Virus record (IMG/VR): IMGVR_UViG_3300008111_000002
Location: 145,837 to 209,836 of that record
DNA: 64,000 nucleotides
Origin: a virus
Direction: 5' to 3' (one strand)
Part shown: in pieces, positions 50,109-56,992 of the stretch
Numbering within the stretch: position 1 is the stretch's first letter
Layout of the letters: the number at the start of each line of letters is the position of its first letter
Notes under the pieces: generated by a model
The model's database searches: none
What the model was told of the DNA's origin: nothing
What the model saw: only the letters and a program-made list of their open reading frames with translations
Made by a program: the position numbers and the translations under genes

Positions 50109-50160
50109 CACTGCAAAATTGCAGTGTGTGTATATTAACACACACTGCCCAATCTGTCAA
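50109..50160 (-). promoter_or_regulatory. Early promoter, -10-centred inverted repeat and leader hairpin for 50086
   Basis: TTGACA (to 50160), 17 bp, TAATAT (50132-50137). Perfect 11-base arms (50121-50148) flank the -10. Leader hairpin at 50109-50126. Confidence 0.8.
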
Positions 50161-50165
50161 CCGTT

Positions 50166-50477
50166 TTATGCCTCAAAATTTTCTACAATCATAATACGTC
50201 CAGCCAGCAAGTCTTCTACCAGTTGCACTGCTCGCCGCTCTGTGCCGCCAATGTGCCAGTCATAGTGCCCCATGGGAGTGCCATACTCTTTCCAGTCGTA
50301 AATCGTTGCTACTGTGCCGTCGCTAAACTCAATGCACCACTCCTGCGTGGTCTTGTCGCCACCGCCCATCCCCTCCCCCAGCAAGTCCTGCAGCTTTGCA
50401 AAGGTGGTTCCTACATAGCCCTGCAGATGTGTGCCGTTGAACTTTTCTGCAAAGTAATCGTAAACTCGTGCTTCCAT
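50166..50477 (-). CDS. Hypothetical protein
   Basis: 103 residues: VYDYFAEKFNGTHLQGYVG, then CIEFSDGTVATIYDWKEYG and YDWHIGGTERRAVQLVEDLL. The beta segment with DGT-IYDWKEYG is recalled in small conserved phage proteins. Function unknown. Confidence 0.6.
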   Translation of the reverse strand: MEARVYDYFAEKFNGTHLQGYVGTTFAKLQDLLGEGMGGGDKTTQEWCIEFSDGTVATIYDWKEYGTPMGHYDWHIGGTERRAVQLVEDLLAGRIMIVENFEA

Positions 50478-50495
50478 GTTGCGCTCCTAGTATGT

Positions 50496-50547
50496 CACTG
50501 CGTTATTGCAGTGTGTGTATAGTAACACACACTGCCCAAAATGTCAA
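50496..50547 (-). promoter_or_regulatory. Early promoter, -10-centred inverted repeat and leader hairpin for 50477
   Basis: TTGACA (to 50547), 17 bp, TACTAT (50519-50524). Inverted repeat 50508-50535; leader hairpin 50496-50513. Confidence 0.8.
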
Positions 50548-50550
50548 GTG

Positions 50551-50766
50551 TTAAATTGTGCTGTACTTTCTGTATTCCTTGCCGCCCACGTTGCTGTACC
50601 ACAGCCCGTTAGTTTTTTTGTAATAACCCTGCTTGTACCAGTTTTTAATCTGTGTTGCGTGTTGCTGTCTGCCCTGCTCTGCAATAGCTTGTTCCAACGT
50701 CATTGTAGCACCTGCTGCGTCTTGTGCTGCCTGCTGTGCTTGTTGTTGTGCGTGTAGTGCTAGCAT
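50551..50766 (-). CDS. Hypothetical protein, Gln/Ala-rich
   Basis: 71 residues. Gln/Ala-rich helix first, then GYYKKTNGLWYSNVGGKEYRK. Function unknown. Confidence 0.6.
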   Translation of the reverse strand: MLALHAQQQAQQAAQDAAGATMTLEQAIAEQGRQQHATQIKNWYKQGYYKKTNGLWYSNVGGKEYRKYSTI

Positions 50767-50783
50767 AGCTTGCTCCTTAGTTG

Positions 50784-50835
50784 CACTGCGTTATTGCAGT
50801 GTGTGTATATTAACACACACTGCCCAAAATGTCAA
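50784..50835 (-). promoter_or_regulatory. Early promoter, -10-centred inverted repeat and leader hairpin for 50766
   Basis: TTGACA (to 50835), 17 bp, TAATAT (50807-50812). Inverted repeat 50796-50823; hairpin 50784-50801. Nearly identical to the promoter of 50086. Confidence 0.8.
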
Positions 50836-50844
50836 CCAAAATGT

Positions 50845-51168
50845 TTATACTTCCATGCTTGCAAGTTCGTCTTCTTGCATACCCTGCTCTGTAAAGCGCA
50901 CACCAAACCCTAGTGCATCACTAATAGCACTTTCAAATGCACTGTCTGTGTATATGTCCCATGTGCTGTTGTGCGTTACATTAACCATAACGCTTACATT
51001 GTCGTCATAAGCATTTGTCACAATGCTAATGCCTGTCACACGCACTTGCCTGTCAGCCTCGCAGCCCCACAAGCCGTCGCCAGCTGTCCAAACAGTAAAG
51101 TCGCAGTCAAAGTCTTGTGCAGTGTAGTCGCCGTCAACCTCAAACCGTGTAAGTGTAAGTTTTTGCAT
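50845..51168 (-). CDS. Hypothetical beta-rich protein
   Basis: 107 residues, acidic, with strands such as VRVTGISIVTNA and VSVMVNVTHNSTW, then a helix (FESAISDALGF). Function unknown. Confidence 0.6.
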   Translation of the reverse strand: MQKLTLTRFEVDGDYTAQDFDCDFTVWTAGDGLWGCEADRQVRVTGISIVTNAYDDNVSVMVNVTHNSTWDIYTDSAFESAISDALGFGVRFTEQGMQEDELASMEV

Positions 51169-51185
51169 TGTGTGCTCCTGTGTGT

Positions 51186-51237
51186 CACTGCGTTAGTGCA
51201 GTGTGTATATAATAGCACCAGCTGTTCAAAATGTCAA
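51186..51237 (-). promoter_or_regulatory. Early promoter and leader hairpin for 51168
   Basis: TTGACA (to 51237), 17 bp, TATTAT (51209-51214); hairpin 51186-51203. Spacer and -10 nearly match the promoter of 46626. Confidence 0.75.
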
Positions 51238-51242
51238 CCAAA

Positions 51243-51401
51243 TTATTCTGCGTAACCGTCTTCTTCCCAGCCCTCGTAGGTGGCATTAACTCCCGCAGAG
51301 TTTACATCAGTCATCCCAGCAATCTCGTCTGCTGCTTCTGCTGTGTCTGCTTCAACCTGTAAAGTATATGTTACAGTCTGTGTGTAATAAAATTTAGGCA
51401 T
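51243..51401 (-). CDS. Small acidic hypothetical protein
   Basis: 52 residues from the ATG behind CAGGAGC. FYYTQTVTYTLQVEADTAEA resembles the small pilin-like or phage domain with one strand pair and a helix, common in short phage proteins. Acidic end. Confidence 0.6.
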   Translation of the reverse strand: MPKFYYTQTVTYTLQVEADTAEAADEIAGMTDVNSAGVNATYEGWEEDGYAE

Positions 51402-51423
51402 CTCTCGCTCCTGTAAAATTAAA

Positions 51424-51462
51424 CAGCGTGTGTATAGTAACACACGCTGTCCAAACTGTCAA
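51424..51462 (-). promoter_or_regulatory. Early promoter with -10-centred inverted repeat for 51401
   Basis: TTGACA (to 51462), 17 bp, TACTAT (51434-51439). Perfect 10-base arms flank the -10 (51424-51449). Confidence 0.8.
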
Positions 51463-51467
51463 CCAAT

Positions 51468-51686
51468 TTAGGCAGGCTCTCCTGAGCGACCTTGATGAAC
51501 TCGGGCAGGTCCGCCGGCAGGCAGGTGGAGTTCGAGATCAGCTTCCATGACCACGTAATAGGCTTTGAGAACTTCTAGATTGTATTCATCGGGATTGGCC
51601 TTGATCGCCATCAGCTGCTCTGAAAAGGACTGATCTTTGGCATAGGCTTGAATTCTAATGATTTCGCTGGCTTTGGAAATGTCCAT
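51468..51686 (-). CDS. Hypothetical helical protein
   Basis: 72 residues, helical (SEIIRIQAYAKDQSFSEQLM) with a Gly/Arg-rich end. Function unknown. Confidence 0.55.
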   Translation of the reverse strand: MDISKASEIIRIQAYAKDQSFSEQLMAIKANPDEYNLEVLKAYYVVMEADLELHLPAGGPARVHQGRSGEPA

Positions 51687-51714
51687 TTGTTCGCTCCTTT
51701 GTTGCTATGTGTGT

Positions 51715-51743
51715 ATTATAGCACTATGTGTCCAAAATGTCAA
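51715..51743 (-). promoter_or_regulatory. Early promoter for 51686
   Basis: TTGACA, 17 bp, TATAAT: full consensus. Confidence 0.8.
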
Positions 51744-51750
51744 CCAAAAT

Positions 51751-51778
51751 AAAAGCTGTGGCATTTCTGCCACAGCTT
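51751..51778 (-). terminator. Rho-independent terminator
   Basis: Stem AAGCTGTGGCA/TGCCACAGCTT followed by TTATTTT. Ends the 52090 transcript just before the next promoter. Confidence 0.8.
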
Positions 51779-51838
51779 CCTTAGTTGCTAAATCTTAATT
51801 AAAACTGTAAATTACGCCCTGTGCGCTCTCGCTTTTTA

Positions 51839-52090
51839 CTACGACTGTCGCAGCTCCTTGCGCTTGCGGATAATGGGCTTGTCTACTTTAACTGCAATTT
51901 TAGTCTTGCGGTAGTTAATGTGTATGCCTTGTGCGCTAAACACTTCCCCCAGCACTAGCTTCATACGCTCTGCGCGGAGTTTTTGCTTGTCTGTATACAA
52001 GCTAGCGTTGGCAATATTGCGCATACTTGCATCCTGCGCTGCCCACCACTTAACAGTTGCTTCTTTAGTATCCAGTTGCTTATAACGCAT
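51839..52090 (-). CDS. Small basic hypothetical protein
   Basis: 83 residues, basic; WWAAQDASMRNIANASLY then INYRKTKIAVKVDKPIIRKR. Possibly nucleic-acid binding by charge alone. Confidence 0.6.
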   Translation of the reverse strand: MRYKQLDTKEATVKWWAAQDASMRNIANASLYTDKQKLRAERMKLVLGEVFSAQGIHINYRKTKIAVKVDKPIIRKRKELRQS

Positions 52091-52108
52091 AACACGCTCC
52101 TTGGGTTA

Positions 52109-52159
52109 CACTGCACATCGCAGTATCAATACTATAACACCAGTTGTCCAATCTGTCAA
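52109..52159 (-). promoter_or_regulatory. Early promoter and leader hairpin for 52090
   Basis: TTGACA (to 52159), 17 bp, TATAGT (52131-52136); leader hairpin 52109-52124. The -35 overlaps the stop of the 37-residue gene. Confidence 0.75.
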
Positions 52160-52269
52160 CCAATAAAAACCCAGTAGGCAGTAAGGACAACGGCGTAGAT
52201 CACAAGTGCGGGGATGACCTGTGACATTGTGTCACTAACAATCCATTCCGCGTATTCTTTATCGTTCAT
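52156..52269 (-). CDS. 37-residue membrane peptide
   Basis: Acidic start (NDKEYAEWIVSD), then a hydrophobic helix (VIPALVIYAVVLTAYWVFIG). ATGA overlap with the gene upstream; its TGA stop is part of the next -35 box. Confidence 0.6.
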   Translation of the reverse strand: MNDKEYAEWIVSDTMSQVIPALVIYAVVLTAYWVFIG

Positions 52270-52718
52270 GTGGGGATATCTCCTGTATGTATAGATTTAA
52301 GAAATGCAGTTAGTGTCCTACTACGTCCAACCATTAACTTCACTGGCCAGTTGTAGTTGACATGATAGTCCGTAAGGGTCATGACCACACTGTGTTTGAC
52401 TCCACCTTTGGGGCCAAGTACCTTTACTTCGTAGCGTTCGCGATGATTCCACGTTTCTTTCTTATTGGCTGACTTAACTTTAGTGGCAATGATAGTTTTG
52501 CCATTGTGAGTTGCTTGATACCCGCTAGAGGTAACCTCATGTGGAATCTGGTGCAGCATCTCACTGAGAGTGATCAGAGCAGCACGTTCTTGCTGCCTCT
52601 TGAGACGACCACCGATGCTGACTAGATCACTGGCTGTTAGGCCGCTGAGTAAGGCCATTGTGAGTATGCGCTCACGTGCATCTTTTTGCTGTTCAGTTAA
52701 ACGTGCCATCGTGTTCAT
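52266..52718 (-). CDS. Basic hypothetical protein
   Basis: 150 residues from ATG 52718, or 147 from ATG 52709. Helical start (EQQKDARERILTMALLSGLT), then a basic beta-rich part (TIIATKVKSANKKETWNHRE and RYEVKVLG). Overlaps its upstream neighbour by up to 26 nt. Possibly nucleic-acid binding. Confidence 0.55.
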   Translation of the reverse strand: MNTMARLTEQQKDARERILTMALLSGLTASDLVSIGGRLKRQQERAALITLSEMLHQIPHEVTSSGYQATHNGKTIIATKVKSANKKETWNHRERYEVKVLGPKGGVKHSVVMTLTDYHVNYNWPVKLMVGRSRTLTAFLKSIHTGDIPT

Positions 52719-53001
52719 CCAATAAACGTGTTACTACTTTGTTCTTTCTAGTATATGTCTTTTTGACTTTCTTGTCAACCTTTTTGGTCTTAGGTTCAAA
52801 TTCTCTAAAGACATAATACTCTATCAAACAGTTGCGAATCATAATCGTGAGATCCAGGCCGCTGTTCTCAGGGACAATGAATCTGACCGGACATTTACCC
52901 CAACCTCCATATTCTAGAAAGTCGTAGTACCACTTCCTATGCTGCTTGTTAGCGGGGTCAAAGGCCACAAGCGGCCGGGCGAGGTATTCTAGTTTGCTCA
53001 T
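52693..53001 (-). CDS. Hypothetical protein
   Basis: 102 residues. RPLVAFDPANKQHRKWYYDF and LEYGGWGKCPVRFIVP, then a very basic stretch (KTKKVDKKVKKTYTRKNK). ATGA overlap upstream. Function unknown. Confidence 0.6.
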   Translation of the reverse strand: MSKLEYLARPLVAFDPANKQHRKWYYDFLEYGGWGKCPVRFIVPENSGLDLTIMIRNCLIEYYVFREFEPKTKKVDKKVKKTYTRKNKVVTRLLDEHDGTFN

Positions 53002-53186
53002 GCGCCCCAGAATGGACTATATGGTTCGTCACATTCTACCTTAAAGTTCAGACCAGTATCTGAAATCAGCTGCTGTACGTGGGGCATGTCGTAGTCGTTC
53101 ATGACATGAATAGTTTCGCCATTCATATAGACATCATAGATGCCCATGTCCTCAAGCGAAGATAGGATCTCTTTGGGTTTGATCAT
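52998..53186 (-). CDS. Small hypothetical protein
   Basis: 62 residues, alpha/beta (YDVYMNGETIHVMNDYDMPH). Overlaps both neighbours. Function unknown. Confidence 0.55.
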   Translation of the reverse strand: MIKPKEILSSLEDMGIYDVYMNGETIHVMNDYDMPHVQQLISDTGLNFKVECDEPYSPFWGA

Positions 53187-53505
53187 TTGTACCTTTCAAT
53201 GCATTCATAATTCGTAGACGATCAAGATGTTCCCTAGTCGTCATTGGTTCAACCACCTCACGGACTGCTGCGCTAGTTGCCAACATGCCCTTGAGGAACT
53301 GTTGCATCTCCTTGGCCACCAGATGCTGCGATAAGTTGTTGCCTCCGTTGTAAAGGCAGTACAATCGCTGATAGCCAGGGCGATAACTCTCTATGTGATA
53401 GTTGGTCCCCAGGCTATCGTTCACCTGGGTAACCATCTCACGTATACCGTACTTGTTAATCCTCATGGTCATACCAGTTGCGAGGAAGCTTGTCTTCTTG
53501 CTCAT
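53152..53505 (-). CDS. Hypothetical protein, start uncertain
   Basis: 117 residues from ATG 53505; later in-frame ATGs (53472, 53466) are possible and none has a clear ribosome site. It has INKYGIREMVTQVNDSLGTN and LVAKEMQQFLKGMLATSAAV. Overlaps the next gene by 35 nt. Confidence 0.5.
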   Translation of the reverse strand: MSKKTSFLATGMTMRINKYGIREMVTQVNDSLGTNYHIESYRPGYQRLYCLYNGGNNLSQHLVAKEMQQFLKGMLATSAAVREVVEPMTTREHLDRLRIMNALKGTNDQTQRDPIFA

Positions 53506-53590
53506 CCAAGTAGTCGTTGTACTCTTGCTCGTACTCCTGCCACTCTTCGTCCGTCATATCGTAGGTTTCAGGGTTGTTGAAGCCATCCAT
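53456..53590 (-). CDS. Small acidic protein
   Basis: 44 residues, more than a third Asp/Glu (TDEEWQEYEQEYNDYLDEQE). TAGGAG site and promoter upstream. First gene of a five-gene overlapping operon. Confidence 0.55.
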   Translation of the reverse strand: MDGFNNPETYDMTDEEWQEYEQEYNDYLDEQEDKLPRNWYDHED

Positions 53591-53623
53591 ATTAGTCTCC
53601 TAGACTGTGTTGAACATGATCAC

Positions 53624-53652
53624 AGTATACGACAGAGTCACGACTCTGTCAA
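53624..53652 (-). promoter_or_regulatory. Early promoter with spacer palindrome for 53590 operon
   Basis: TTGACA, 17 bp, TATACT. The palindrome GACAGAGTC-GT-GACTCTGTC (53631-53650) fills the spacer and is repeated at 53914-53933. Confidence 0.8.
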
Positions 53653-53792
53653 CCTATTTCACTTAGAAATCCCTGCAGCTTGTTCTCGGGAACATTGCGC
53701 AGCAGTTCTTCGATCGCAGTGAGGTCACCGCTCTCAACGTCAATGAGGATCTGCTCGAGGGCAGCATCAATCAAACCTTGATCTAGTTCCAT
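53649..53792 (-). CDS. Small acidic helical protein, T7-type early family
   Basis: 47 residues: LIDAALEQILIDVESGDLTA followed by IEELLRNVPENKLQGFL. A short protein with the D-V-x-x-G-D-x-T-A-x-x-E-L-L pattern is frequent in phages of several types. Function unknown. Its TGA overlaps the next -35 box. Confidence 0.65.
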   Translation of the reverse strand: MELDQGLIDAALEQILIDVESGDLTAIEELLRNVPENKLQGFLSEIG

Positions 53793-53803
53793 GATGATTC
53801 CTT

Positions 53804-53878
53804 TCAGTCTGTGTGTGGAGGAAGGTCGTAGTCCGCTGGGTCTGCGGGAAACCTAGGTATGTTGTTGGGGTCCTTCAT
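53804..53878 (-). CDS. 24-residue Pro/Asp-rich peptide
   Basis: MKDPNNIPRFPADPADYDLP and a short tail. TAGGAG ribosome site and dedicated promoter; AAGGA for the next gene overlaps its stop. Could also act as a leader peptide. Confidence 0.45.
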   Translation of the reverse strand: MKDPNNIPRFPADPADYDLPPHTD

Positions 53879-53906
53879 ACAAACTCCTATGTTGTTTAGT
53901 GTTCGT

Positions 53907-53935
53907 ATTATATGATAGAGTCACGACTCTGTCAA
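53907..53935 (-). promoter_or_regulatory. Early promoter with spacer palindrome for 53878
   Basis: TTGACA, 17 bp, TATAAT. Spacer palindrome as at 53631, with one mismatch. Confidence 0.8.
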
Positions 53936-53940
53936 GAACT

Positions 53941-54513
53941 TTATTTGAAGCCCATGACCATGTAACGGTTAAAGCCCCAGTCAGGATATTGAAATCGTTT
54001 AGTACCTGTGAACAGTTGTTCCTTCAAAGGCCATGCAGCAGCAAAAGCCTCGTCTGACTCATAGCTGGCCACGTGATCTTCATGAGGCATATCGTTCCCT
54101 TGCAGCACTGTGAATGTATTCTCAGGGATGTTGTCGAACCACTGACGTGACTCTATGTGCTCTACGCTGGTGTTGATTATAATACTAGGCTGATGTCCCA
54201 ATGCCCACCAGTTGATGTTGTTGACGTCGTGCGTAACAGCTGAGAACTCTCCCTGCCAGTGCCACAGACGATTAACGTGTACCGCGATAGATTCGCATTC
54301 AGGATCTATGTCCCAACTGCGAACATGCTGGATGGGGATTCTACTTTGTGTGCGTAGGATGAAATTGGTAAGTGCATACCAGCCTGCGAAGATCTCTATC
54401 CTATGGCCCTGCAGCGGGGCCTGTATGTCATTGATGGAGAGTACCTGACTCAGCTTCTCAGCCAGCCAAATCTTACTGCCAATTTGACCGGATGAGAAGC
54501 TGTCCCAATTCAT
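53941..54513 (-). CDS. Methyltransferase-like protein
   Basis: 190 residues. RIEIFAGWYALTNFILRTQ resembles a degenerate SAM-binding motif I, followed by VRSWDIDPECESIAVHVN with the acidic residue after strand 2, and PSIIINTSVEHIES like motif IV. A Rossmann methyltransferase fold is likely; the Gly-rich loop is poor, so activity is uncertain. Coupled to the VWA gene by TAATG. Contains one copy of the GGCCCCGCTGC element in frame (54411-54421). Confidence 0.55.
   Translation of the reverse strand: MNWDSFSSGQIGSKIWLAEKLSQVLSINDIQAPLQGHRIEIFAGWYALTNFILRTQSRIPIQHVRSWDIDPECESIAVHVNRLWHWQGEFSAVTHDVNNINWWALGHQPSIIINTSVEHIESRQWFDNIPENTFTVLQGNDMPHEDHVASYESDEAFAAAWPLKEQLFTGTKRFQYPDWGFNRYMVMGFK
54411..54421 (-). 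repeat. GGCCCCGCTGC element inside the methyltransferase-like gene
   Basis: Encodes part of QAPLQG; the only copy well inside a coding region. Confidence 0.4.
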
Positions 54514-55712
54514 TAGGCCTTCTCGTCGTAGATAACAGTCTGACCAAAGGGTGCTTCGTTATTACTGCCCTTGACAATGAACAAGGTATCGCAGTAGTCT
54601 TCATCACCCCAACCACCGCAGGGGTAGCCGTCTGTAAACATAATGAACTTCTTGGGCTGGATGTCGTTCTCTTTCATAAACTGCCAGTTGGCTTCAAAGT
54701 CCGTACCACCACCGCCTTGGAGATCATAAGTCAACAGTTCGTCGCCGTTGTCCTGCGTAATCTTCTGCGGATTGTAAACGTCTGTGTCAAAGCACCAGAT
54801 GTGAATGTTGTAGTCTGAATATTGATCCATGATGCCCTTGACTTCACTCAAGAACACCTTAGCATCAGCATCGCCAATTGAACCACTCATATCCAATGCA
54901 ATGGCCACGTCAATGGTCTCATCGTTCTTCATGCCTGGAAGGATAGCGCCACTGTGCATTGACTTACGATTAGGGCGAGTAAAGGAGTAGTCGTTGCGGA
55001 TGATGCTTTGAATGTTCATACGGATCAACTCACGCCAGTTCATCTTAGGCTCAGTGAGGTCTTTGATCAAACGCTGAATGCCCAACGGAGTCTTACCTGC
55101 ACCTGCGGCCGCGGCACTCTGAACCATAGCCTGCTTGATCTCATCGCGAATAGCCTGTGCTTCTTCTTTGGTAAGAACTGGAGCACCCTTGCCATCCTTA
55201 CCATCTTTGCCTGCACCCTGACCTTCGTGCTCTTGCTCGTTGATATGCTGGTCCAACAATTCGCCCAACTGATCCAGACTAATGGTCTTGACGTTCTTCA
55301 TCAGGTCGTCGTAGATCTCTTCCCAGGCCATGCCGCGATACTTGTTGTCTTGGCAAATCTTAACTTCAGTGATACGCTCGCCAATGCGGTCGTCTACAAG
55401 GATCTGGTTCACTGCGAAGTCTTGTGCGATGTTAGACATCTGACGATCACGCGAACCTACACGACCAAAGTGATCAAACACACAATGGCAAATCTCATGT
55501 GCGAACAAGAACTCTAGTTTCTTAACGCTGAGCTTCTCAACGAACTTGGTGTTGTAGTAGAAGTTGCGTCCGTCAGTTGCGGCTGTAGGGCACCAGTCGT
55601 CTGCACACTTGATCTGCATACGAGTTGCCATGTTACCAAAGAACGGTTGCTTCAGCAGAAGCCCTACACGAGCGGTAATGAGCTTTTCAACGATTGCGGG
55701 ATCTTCTTTCAT
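54513..55712 (-). CDS. VWA-domain protein with metallopeptidase-like N-terminus (CobT/DUF2201 type)
   Basis: 399 residues. HEICH (72-76) in LFAHEICHCVFDH is a zinc HExxH motif of the peptidase-like domain found with VWA_2 proteins. The linker (150-200) is Gly/Lys/Gln-rich. The VWA domain has the MIDAS motif DMSGS (274-278), GGTDF (335-339) and FTDGYP (about 358). Partner of the MoxR ATPase upstream; in bacteria and cyanophages such pairs (CobS/CobT-like) act as chaperones or metal inserters. Separate promoter. Confidence 0.8.
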   Translation of the reverse strand: MKEDPAIVEKLITARVGLLLKQPFFGNMATRMQIKCADDWCPTAATDGRNFYYNTKFVEKLSVKKLEFLFAHEICHCVFDHFGRVGSRDRQMSNIAQDFAVNQILVDDRIGERITEVKICQDNKYRGMAWEEIYDDLMKNVKTISLDQLGELLDQHINEQEHEGQGAGKDGKDGKGAPVLTKEEAQAIRDEIKQAMVQSAAAAGAGKTPLGIQRLIKDLTEPKMNWRELIRMNIQSIIRNDYSFTRPNRKSMHSGAILPGMKNDETIDVAIALDMSGSIGDADAKVFLSEVKGIMDQYSDYNIHIWCFDTDVYNPQKITQDNGDELLTYDLQGGGGTDFEANWQFMKENDIQPKKFIMFTDGYPCGGWGDEDYCDTLFIVKGSNNEAPFGQTVIYDEKA

Positions 55713-55738
55713 ATGGGCTCCTTTGTCTAAGTATGTAT

Positions 55739-55767
55739 ATTATATGGCCTAGTGCCTATTCTGTCAA
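55739..55767 (-). promoter_or_regulatory. Early promoter for the VWA gene
   Basis: TTGACA, 17 bp, TATAAT; AAGGAGC leader. Confidence 0.8.
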
Positions 55768-55778
55768 CCAAAAAAGGT

Positions 55779-55810
55779 GAGTGAGGGACCCTGAACAAGT
55801 CCCCCACTCT
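55779..55810 (-). terminator. Hairpin terminator after MoxR gene
   Basis: Stem GAGTGGGGGAC/GTCCCTCACTC with one mismatch, then ACCTTTTTT. Confidence 0.65.
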
Positions 55811-55826
55811 AGCCATGGTGGAGGTC

Positions 55827-56903
55827 TTAATTCTCCATGGCCTTCAAAACATACTTACCGTATTTCTTGTGGAACTCATCAAAGTTCTTCATCTTTGTTG
55901 CGTCCAACGGCAAGTTGTAGTTAGTAAGGGCAGTCTTAGCACCCATCACAACCAACTCTGTTGGGAAGTTATCCATCATGTAGCGGAAGAAGCAGTCCGC
56001 CTGACTGTCCCAATTAGTAGCCTTCTTGTCTGCTTGATCTTTGAGCTCGTAGCACAAGCTCACAGTCAAGGAATACATGGCTGACACTTCCTTAATCTGC
56101 AGGTCCTTAACCTTGCCGCTAAGGATGTCGGGAGCCTTAGGCAGTTTACCAGCAATCTTACGATGTGCCATAAACTTAACAGCCAAGCCGTCACCAATAG
56201 CACCTGCAACCAAGTCAGTGAGCGTGTCAGTGTCAGTGTCATCGTCCTGCAGGAGATCGCTGACGAACACCCATGAACGAGGAGTTGCAAAAGCCTTAGA
56301 GCTGGACTTGGGATCAAAGTCATACAAGTCCTGCTTGGCAAAGCCTACATAACCAACAACCTCAGGATGGATCTTGTTAGCAGTAGCCCACTCTTGGAAA
56401 TCGTCAAAGTCAACTTTGGCTTCCAAGTGCAGGAAGCGGTTGGCCAACGGAGCAGGCATACGATAGGTAACACCCTTGTCGCCATCGCGGTTACCAGCCG
56501 CTACAATGTCCACGCCCTTGGGCAGGATGTATTGTCCTACACGACGGTTCAGAACCAACTGGTAGGCGGCCGCTTGGACTGCGGGAGGAGCGGAGTTGAG
56601 CTCGTCCAAGAAGATGATTGCACGGCTGTCTGGGTCAGTGGGCAATTCTGCTGGGGGTGCCCAAACCATTGTGCCTTGTTCTGCGTTGTAATAAGGGATA
56701 CCTTTGATGTCTGTAGGTTCCCAGAGTGGTAGACGAATATCAATTACTTCTCTCCCCTCGGAGTCGCCAATCTGCTTGACGATGTCACTCTTACCAATAC
56801 CGGGCGGGCCCCACAGGAACACCGGACGGCGCTTTTGAATTGCTTTTTGAATTGCCTTCTTGGCCTTCTTAGGACCAACCTGGCGAATAGAATTATCAGA
56901 CAT
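55827..56903 (-). CDS. MoxR/CobS-type AAA+ ATPase
   Basis: 358 residues. Walker A GPPGIGKS (32-39), Walker B IIFLDEL (96-102), sensor 1 AAGNRD (135-140) and MPAPLANRFLH with the likely arginine finger. The insert after Walker A (WEPTDIKGIPYY) is typical of MoxR. Works with VWA proteins to remodel targets; here the VWA gene follows directly. Often labelled cobS in cyanophages, though cobalt chelation is unlikely. Own promoter. Confidence 0.85.
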   Translation of the reverse strand: MSDNSIRQVGPKKAKKAIQKAIQKRRPVFLWGPPGIGKSDIVKQIGDSEGREVIDIRLPLWEPTDIKGIPYYNAEQGTMVWAPPAELPTDPDSRAIIFLDELNSAPPAVQAAAYQLVLNRRVGQYILPKGVDIVAAGNRDGDKGVTYRMPAPLANRFLHLEAKVDFDDFQEWATANKIHPEVVGYVGFAKQDLYDFDPKSSSKAFATPRSWVFVSDLLQDDDTDTDTLTDLVAGAIGDGLAVKFMAHRKIAGKLPKAPDILSGKVKDLQIKEVSAMYSLTVSLCYELKDQADKKATNWDSQADCFFRYMMDNFPTELVVMGAKTALTNYNLPLDATKMKNFDEFHKKYGKYVLKAMEN

Positions 56904-56963
56904 TTAAGACCTCCAAAAAAAGTGTTTTGCTACTTGCTACTGACTGTGTCGTTCAGTTCATAT

Positions 56964-56992
56964 ATTATGCGTTCAAACTGCTGTCTTGTCAA
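56964..56992 (-). promoter_or_regulatory. Early promoter for the MoxR gene
   Basis: TTGACA, 17 bp, CATAAT. The -35 overlaps the 3' end of the upstream gene. Long leader (about 55 nt) with GGAGG. Confidence 0.75.

Noticed and set aside
49793-50194. 133-codon plus-strand frame rich in Cys and Leu
   Set aside because: Antisense to the gene at 49733, spans its promoter, and has low-quality composition typical of an antisense frame.
49241-52159. Regularly spaced repeats suggesting a CRISPR array
   Set aside because: The repeated GGTTGACA ... TATAAT blocks are 200-400 bp apart with complete genes between them; they are promoters with leaders, not repeats with 30-40 bp spacers.
53402-53722. 106-codon plus-strand frame
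   Set aside because: Crosses the promoter and palindrome at 53624 and is antisense to several small coupled genes.
55008-55517. 169-codon plus-strand frame opposite the VWA gene
   Set aside because: Fully antisense to the well-supported VWA/HEICH protein, without promoter or ribosome site.
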